The notes below the pieces were generated by a model. It ran no database searches. It worked only from the letters and a program-made list of their open reading frames with translations, and had not been told where the DNA came from. Position numbers and translations under genes: made by a program. Positions 59,716 through 64,000 of a stretch of DNA of 64,000 nucleotides are shown here, one piece after another. This stretch comes from JAYREN01 sp963663375 (GTDB taxonomy: Bacteria > Acidobacteriota > Holophagae > Holophagales > Holophagaceae). The stretch is taken from positions 2,728,001 to 2,792,000 of the forward strand of contig OY760195.1 in the NCBI GenBank assembly GCA_963663375.1, read 5' to 3'. Within the stretch, counting starts at the first letter, position 1; each line of letters begins with the position of its first letter.

Positions 59716-61098
59716 TTACTTGTTGTGGCAGGGCAGCTCCAGGCCATAGCCCATCTTCTTGTCCTCGGCCTTCAGCAGCAGGGCGAAGACGACGGCCAAG
59801 AGGCCGATGGCCGTGAAGATCATCATGGGCAGGGTGTAGTTGTAGGCGGGGCTGCTGACGCCATCCACCACCCGCACACCCGCGGCGCAGAAGCGGCTGT
59901 CCAGGACCGCGCCGATGAGATAGGGCACGGCAAAGAGGGCCATGAGGTTCTGGATGAAGAAGATGAGGGAGTAGGCCGTGCCCAACTGGCGGTGGGGGAT
60001 GAACTTGGGTACGGAGGGCCACATGGCGGAGGGCACGAGCGAGAAACCGAATCCCAGGACGATGGTGGCGAGGAGGGCCACGACCCAGCTGCTGAGGAAG
60101 GGCACGGAGAACACGAAGTGGACGAGCACCAGCAGCAGGGAGCCCAGGATCATGATGGAGGCGCCCTTGCCCTTGCGGTCGTAGAAGCCGCCGAAGACGA
60201 CGGTGAGGGGGATCGTGGCGTAGGGGAGGACGCTGGGGATCTGGCCCGCGATGGTCTCCTTCAGGTGGAACTTCTGCACCATGAGATCGGGTGCGTATTT
60301 CAGGAAGGGGAAGACGGAGGAGTAGAAGAGGCCGCAGAGGATGGCGATGTACCAGAAGCCGCGGATGCTCAGGATCTCCTTGATATCGGAAAGGCGGAAG
60401 GCTTCCTCCTCACCAGCGGTGGTGGTGTCTGCGCCCTCGGAGGCGTCCAGTTTCTTGTCCATGGCGCAGTAGAAGACGTAGGCTACCAGGCCCACGGCCA
60501 GGAGGATCACGCCGAGAAGCACGGGAGCCGAAACTGATTTGAAGGCGGCGGCCAATGGGGCGCTGAAGCCGAACGCGAGGGCCGTGCCGATGCGGGCCGT
60601 GGAGACTTGGAGGCCCATGGCCAAGGCGATCTCGTAACCTTTGAACCAGCGGGCGATGATCTTGGTGGCCGTGATGCCGCAAAGCTCGATGCCCATACCG
60701 AAGACGGCGTAACCGAGGGAAGCAGCCAGCACCTGCCCGTTAATACCAATGATCGTCGTGCCATCCAGGCTGTGGGTGTTGATGGCCCACCATTTCACCC
60801 CGCAGCCCAGCACCATGAGGATGCAGGCGAGCATTCCCGCGAAACGGGCGCCCTTCTTATCCAGGATGATGCCGCCAATGACGAGCATTCCAAGGAATAC
60901 GTTGAACCAAGCGTAGGCACCCGTGAAGAAACCGTACTGGGAACTGCTCCAGTGCAGTTGGCGTTCAAGCATGGGCTTCAGCGGCGCCATGACATCGGCC
61001 ACGTAATAGCCGCAGAGCATCGTGAAGGAGACAATCAACAAGGCAGTCCAGCGTGCCGCCTTGGATTCGCGCAAGGATTTCTTGATGGCTTCGACCAT
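59716..61098 (-). CDS. Major facilitator superfamily transporter, MFSD1-like
   Basis: A 460-residue inner-membrane carrier with twelve predicted helices in two halves joined by a charged cytoplasmic loop (about 210-240, KKLDASEGADTTTAGEEEA). Motif A-like GGIILDKKGARFAGML (about 75-90) and its repeat GGFYDRKGKGASIM lie after helices 2 and 8. VPKFIPHRQLGTAYSLIFFI (about 372-391) recalls MFSD1/dipeptide-carrier-like proteins, an impression from pattern only. The substrate is unknown. AGGA precedes the ATG; the 132 bases upstream (61099-61230) hold no gene. Confidence 0.8.
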   Translation of the reverse strand: MVEAIKKSLRESKAARWTALLIVSFTMLCGYYVADVMAPLKPMLERQLHWSSSQYGFFTGAYAWFNVFLGMLVIGGIILDKKGARFAGMLACILMVLGCGVKWWAINTHSLDGTTIIGINGQVLAASLGYAVFGMGIELCGITATKIIARWFKGYEIALAMGLQVSTARIGTALAFGFSAPLAAAFKSVSAPVLLGVILLAVGLVAYVFYCAMDKKLDASEGADTTTAGEEEAFRLSDIKEILSIRGFWYIAILCGLFYSSVFPFLKYAPDLMVQKFHLKETIAGQIPSVLPYATIPLTVVFGGFYDRKGKGASIMILGSLLLVLVHFVFSVPFLSSWVVALLATIVLGFGFSLVPSAMWPSVPKFIPHRQLGTAYSLIFFIQNLMALFAVPYLIGAVLDSRFCAAGVRVVDGVSSPAYNYTLPMMIFTAIGLLAVVFALLLKAEDKKMGYGLELPCHNK

Positions 61099-61230
61099 GG
61101 TGATTCCTGGATGAAGAGGTTAATAACGCTCAGCGGGGTCGTTCGCCTGCCGTGCGTGGGACCATTCGGGAGAACCCCCAGCGTAACGCATATTTCCCGT
61201 GAGGGGGATTCGCCTTTCTTCTTGGCAGGG

Positions 61231-62067
61231 ATGGCTCAACCTCCCCATGCTGGTGCCATGCTCCCGCTGATTCCTCCCGCCCAGATCCAGGAAGCCCCCG
61301 CGCCGCCGCCGGGCCTGCAACTGCCCGCTTCGCTCACCTGGAAACCCGGCAGCCTGGAACTATGGCCCTTCGACGACGAGAGTTTCGAGATCCGCTCCAC
61401 TCCTGAAAAGGGGCCGGTTCGGGTAACGATTGATGGTCGTGTTTGGCGCTTCTCGCTCGTTGCGGCCGAGGGGCGACTGGGATACCTGACGCTGATCCAA
61501 CGGCTGAAGGCTGGCATAGAGGCCTCAGGCTGGGTGTGGCAGGTGGAGGAGCGGGGCATCGCCCGCCGGGAGCGGGATGGCCAGGATCTCTGGCTTAAAT
61601 TCTCCCCTGCGGGCAGCGGAGAAATAAAGATGGTGGTCGTGGAGCGCCGGGAACCTCGATCCATGGTCCTGCCCAAACCCGGCAAGACGCTGGAGCGGCC
61701 TCCCCGCCCCGAGGAAGATTTCTCCTACCTGCCGCCCTGGCCCGGCGCCAAGCTGGTGCGCTGCGCGGATACCCCGAGCCCCGTTGCCGTGGAATTGTCC
61801 GCGGGCAAGCCCACCCTCATGGGGGTCAACTTCATTGAGAAGGAATACGAGCTGGCCGCGCCGGTGTCGGCCCACGAATTCCTCACGGTCTACACCCGGG
61901 CGCTGATGAACGCGGGGTGGGAGATCGAGGGCCGCTTTCGGGGAAACCTGATCCAGATCCAGGCGATCTACACCCATGATGGCCGTGATATCCGGGCCAC
62001 GCTGCGGTTGGTGCGGGATGCCATGGCCATCTCGGTGGCCGATGTCGGGGCCCAACGGCCCAGGTGA
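61231..62067 (+). CDS. Protein of unknown function
   Basis: A 278-residue protein (269 if the ATG at 61258 is used; neither start has a clear ribosome-binding site). There is no signal peptide or membrane helix. A Pro-rich N-terminus is followed by two similar-sized beta/alpha parts; the second (about 165-275, KLVRCADTPSPVAVE, then EFLTVYTRALMNAGWEIEGR and LRLVRDAMAISVADVG) resembles small beta-alpha-beta modules that also occur near OmpA-type domains, but I cannot name a family. It stands alone between the MFS gene and the regulatory gap. Confidence 0.6.
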   Translation: MAQPPHAGAMLPLIPPAQIQEAPAPPPGLQLPASLTWKPGSLELWPFDDESFEIRSTPEKGPVRVTIDGRVWRFSLVAAEGRLGYLTLIQRLKAGIEASGWVWQVEERGIARRERDGQDLWLKFSPAGSGEIKMVVVERREPRSMVLPKPGKTLERPPRPEEDFSYLPPWPGAKLVRCADTPSPVAVELSAGKPTLMGVNFIEKEYELAAPVSAHEFLTVYTRALMNAGWEIEGRFRGNLIQIQAIYTHDGRDIRATLRLVRDAMAISVADVGAQRPR

Positions 62068-62547
62068 TCCACGGAAATTTCTGAGCGCTTTCCTGAACAC
62101 GAAAAGCCGAAGAGCAAAATTTAGAATTTTTCTGACTCGTCCGAAAAGAGCGTGTGCTCCAGATCACGTCAGCTTCGCGTGCCTATCGATGGGTCGGTCC
62201 GGTAAAGGCGATCGGAGGGTGGCCCCTGGACCTGATGGCCACGGGGCGAACCGGGTTCAGGCCGTCTCGGTATTCTCCGGTTCGCACCATCGGATTGGCA
62301 GCTCTTTTTATCGCATTTGCGGGTTGGGTCATGGGTGAACCCGAAGATAAGCAGGCCTATAGGGTTTTAAAAACCCCGACAAAAAAATACATGATCGAAT
62401 TGATCGGGATTATTTCTGTAGCTGTTTTTCAGGAACTTTCCCCCAAATTCGTGTCTTGTGGTCCTCTGGCCGAAGGCATACCCTTGGGGCCGGGCTCTAT
62501 TAGCGGACCCAGATATCCAAATTGTTTTTCCCTGTAGGAGGTTCAGC
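62068..62547 (+). promoter_or_regulatory. 480-base non-coding regulatory gap before the barrel gene
   Basis: A/T-rich patches, a CRP-like palindrome (62153-62168), a 15-base perfect palindrome GGGTTTTAAAAACCC (62362-62376) and a further imperfect one (GATCGAATTGATC, 62394-62406), ending in a strong Shine-Dalgarno. I find no convincing gene. The length and density of symmetric elements suggest multi-input control of the downstream outer-membrane protein. Confidence 0.5.
62153..62168. promoter_or_regulatory. CRP/FNR-family-like binding site
   Basis: TGTGC-TCCAGA-TCACG matches the TGTGA-N6-TCACA palindrome in four of five bases per half. It lies about 395 bases before the 22-codon leader ORF. 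A cyclic-nucleotide phosphodiesterase gene exists in this window, so a cyclic-nucleotide regulator is plausible, but the site is a single sequence match. Confidence 0.35.
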
Positions 62548-62616
62548 ATGGGAGCGAGAATCCGGGTCCTGATTGCCACCTCTCCGCGTGGGGTTGAGGG
62601 GGGGAGCAGATCATGA
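62548..62616 (+). CDS. 22-residue leader ORF coupled to the barrel gene
   Basis: ATG at 62548 follows AGGAGGTT with five bases between, among the best ribosome-binding sites in the window. The frame encodes MGARIRVLIATSPRGVEGGS plus RS and stops at 62614-62616, overlapping the next ATG (ATGA at 62613-62616). The peptide is unlike any family I know. Its likely job is translational coupling; attenuation is a possibility, though there is no run of one amino acid. Confidence 0.55.
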   Translation: MGARIRVLIATSPRGVEGGSRS

Positions 62617-64000
62617 AACCGTCCATCCATACGGCTCTGCTCGCCCTGCTGGTCGCGGCTCCGGCCTGGTCCCAGGACGTGAACGTCTACAGCACGACCA
62701 TCGCTCAGATGTGGAAACAGGACACGCCAGGGTTCGACAAGAGCACCCTAGCGCCCGCCACTCTGTTCCTCGGCATCGACGCCACCAAGCTCGGGGATGA
62801 TGCGATCTCGCTCCACCTCTTCGGATGGGGCATGGCGGACCTCGCCGATCCCTCCGCGCCCGGGAGCAGAACGGATCTCGCCGGTGCTTCCGCGTCGGGG
62901 AAAAAGGGCGGCGGTGATTTCAGCATCGGCTATCTCCAGTACCGATTTGCTCAGGCCAACGCCGAGATCAAGGCGGGCCGCTTCGCGATCTACCAAGGGG
63001 TGGGTGTGGAGCATGTGGATGGCGTCAGCGCCCGCACCGACCTGAAGGGCGGCTTCGCGATCTCTGCCTTCGGCGGTCGGCCCGTGCGCTTCAAGACCCA
63101 GGATCCCCTTGCCCAGAGGGACTACGAATACCAGCGGGACTTCATCTTCGGGACGCGGATCTCCTGGCGCCCTTCCAGACTTGGCGAGGTGGGCCTCTCC
63201 TATCTCCAGGATGGAACCAAGGCCGCCGAGGATCTGAATCAGCCTTCCCTGGGTGACTTCACCCGCAAGCAGATGGGGTTCGACCTCAAGGTCACGCCCC
63301 TGGCATCCCTGGATTTCAGTGGCCGCACGGTCTTCGATCTCGCCAAGCATTCGGAGAATGTTCTTGGGGAGGAGAACACCTCGCGCATCGCGGAGCACGA
63401 CTACACCCTTGGGGTGAAGGTGGTGGACACCGTTTCGTTCAGTGGCACGTTCACGGAGCGGAATTTCCGGGCCTACTTCGCGGGCACCAACATGCCGTCG
63501 CTCTTCCGCACGGATGAGAAAGGCAAGTTCCGCGCCTACGGTGGCAACGTCTACTGGAACCCCACTTTCGCCCCCATCCGCATCGTCGCGGATTTCCGCC
63601 ACACCAGTCGCGAGATCTACGGGGACGCCGATCGCTTTGGCGCCGAGGTCCGCTGGAACCCAGCCGATACCAAGATCCAGACCGGTTTCGGATACCACCG
63701 GGTGTCGGCATCGGATGTGCTCCAGCCGGGCACCCTGCTCCCCTCCTACGGCCTGTCCCACGGGGAACTTCGGGCCTGGGTCATGTATGAACGCGAACGA
63801 CTGTCCGCCAGCTTGGACGGAATCTTCCTCACCTTCGATGACAAAGAGAACCCGAACCTGAACGGGAAATCCTCGGCCTACGAGGCCGTCGCCTCGGTGG
63901 GCTACCGCGCCAGCGACGATCTCAAGTTTTCGGCAGATCTCGGAATCGGCGCCAATCCCCTCTACAAGAACGAAGCCCGGGGACTCCTGCGGGTGGAATA
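62613..64000 (+). CDS. Outer-membrane beta-barrel protein (partial, runs off the window)
   Basis: 462 complete codons without a stop. Signal peptide MKPSIHTALLALLVAAPAWSQ, then many alternating beta strands separated by short turns and long polar loops (DFSIGYLQYRFAQANAEIKA, LGEVGLSYLQDGTKA, IRIVADFRHTSREIYGD), typical of a 16- to 22-stranded porin-like barrel. No plug domain, TonB box or haem motif (CxxCH) is visible in this part. In metal-reducing bacteria similar barrels serve porin-cytochrome conduits, but nothing here proves that. GAGGGGGGGAGC before the ATG adds a second ribosome-binding site. The C-terminus lies outside the window. Confidence 0.75.
   Translation, partial: MKPSIHTALLALLVAAPAWSQDVNVYSTTIAQMWKQDTPGFDKSTLAPATLFLGIDATKLGDDAISLHLFGWGMADLADPSAPGSRTDLAGASASGKKGGGDFSIGYLQYRFAQANAEIKAGRFAIYQGVGVEHVDGVSARTDLKGGFAISAFGGRPVRFKTQDPLAQRDYEYQRDFIFGTRISWRPSRLGEVGLSYLQDGTKAAEDLNQPSLGDFTRKQMGFDLKVTPLASLDFSGRTVFDLAKHSENVLGEENTSRIAEHDYTLGVKVVDTVSFSGTFTERNFRAYFAGTNMPSLFRTDEKGKFRAYGGNVYWNPTFAPIRIVADFRHTSREIYGDADRFGAEVRWNPADTKIQTGFGYHRVSASDVLQPGTLLPSYGLSHGELRAWVMYERERLSASLDGIFLTFDDKENPNLNGKSSAYEAVASVGYRASDDLKFSADLGIGANPLYKNEARGLLRVE

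Noticed and set aside
62154..62537. 127-codon open frame in the gap before the barrel gene
   Set aside because: No ribosome-binding site, atypical composition, spans palindromic elements and shows no recognisable features.

Overview
The window is G+C-rich chromosomal DNA from a diderm (Gram-negative-type) bacterium. Evidence for an outer membrane is a BamA homologue, an OmpH/Skp chaperone, a Wza-type polysaccharide export protein, a heptose-1-phosphate adenylyltransferase and two other beta-barrel proteins. My best guess is Acidobacteriota, class Holophagae (Geothrix/Holophaga-like). It rests on overall gene style and synteny, with moderate confidence and no database search. There is no rRNA, insertion sequence, prophage or CRISPR array.

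Layout. 1-5.3 kb: the end of an unrecognised gene, dihydroorotase (pyrC), an SPFH/SHOCT protein, a small PepSY-like secreted protein, a stand-alone ArnA-type formyltransferase and a transglutaminase-TPR protein. 5.3-11.5 kb: a surface-polysaccharide group (TPR membrane protein, WecA-like initiating transferase, multi-SLBB Wza-like exporter, heptose nucleotidyltransferase). 11.5-29.7 kb: one uninterrupted block joining the str, S10, spc and alpha operons (rpsL-rpsG-fusA, rpsJ through rplX, rplE through secY-adk-infA-rpmJ, rpsM-rpsK-rpsD-rpoA-rplQ). It has a near-consensus promoter in front of rpsL, structured leaders before rpsJ and rplE, and a 17-bp hairpin at its end. 29.7-32.5 kb: an A/T-richer island of three unrecognised genes, including a 67-residue Cys-rich exported peptide.

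32.5-46.8 kb: purA, clpC, bamA-ompH (envelope biogenesis), a thiolase-like protein that has lost its catalytic residues and lies just upstream of dut, a DUF4097-type repeat protein, two coupled M16-like proteins without the zinc motif, an L,D-transpeptidase and purC. 46.8-50.5 kb: a TPR protein, a small outer-membrane barrel, a class II-like cyclic-nucleotide phosphodiesterase and CorA. 50.5-56.7 kb: an F-type ATP synthase operon on the minus strand (b', b, delta, alpha, gamma, beta, epsilon) without the a and c subunits. 56.9-57.4 kb: tRNA-Val and tRNA-Asp, followed by a 23-bp inverted copy of the tRNA-Asp 3' half and a strongly structured stretch leading to der. 57.4-64 kb: der, an atypical SDR, an MFS carrier, an unknown protein, a 480-bp regulatory gap, and a 22-codon leader ORF coupled to an outer-membrane beta-barrel gene that runs off the window.

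Most of the window is housekeeping. The less ordinary material is the A/T-rich island, the pseudoenzyme-like proteins (thiolase, M16 pair, SDR), the tRNA-Asp inverted duplication with its structured downstream region, the leader ORF before the terminal barrel gene, and the REP-like inverted repeat between atpD and atpG. Start codons were chosen from Shine-Dalgarno sequences and family length, so many differ from the longest open frame.
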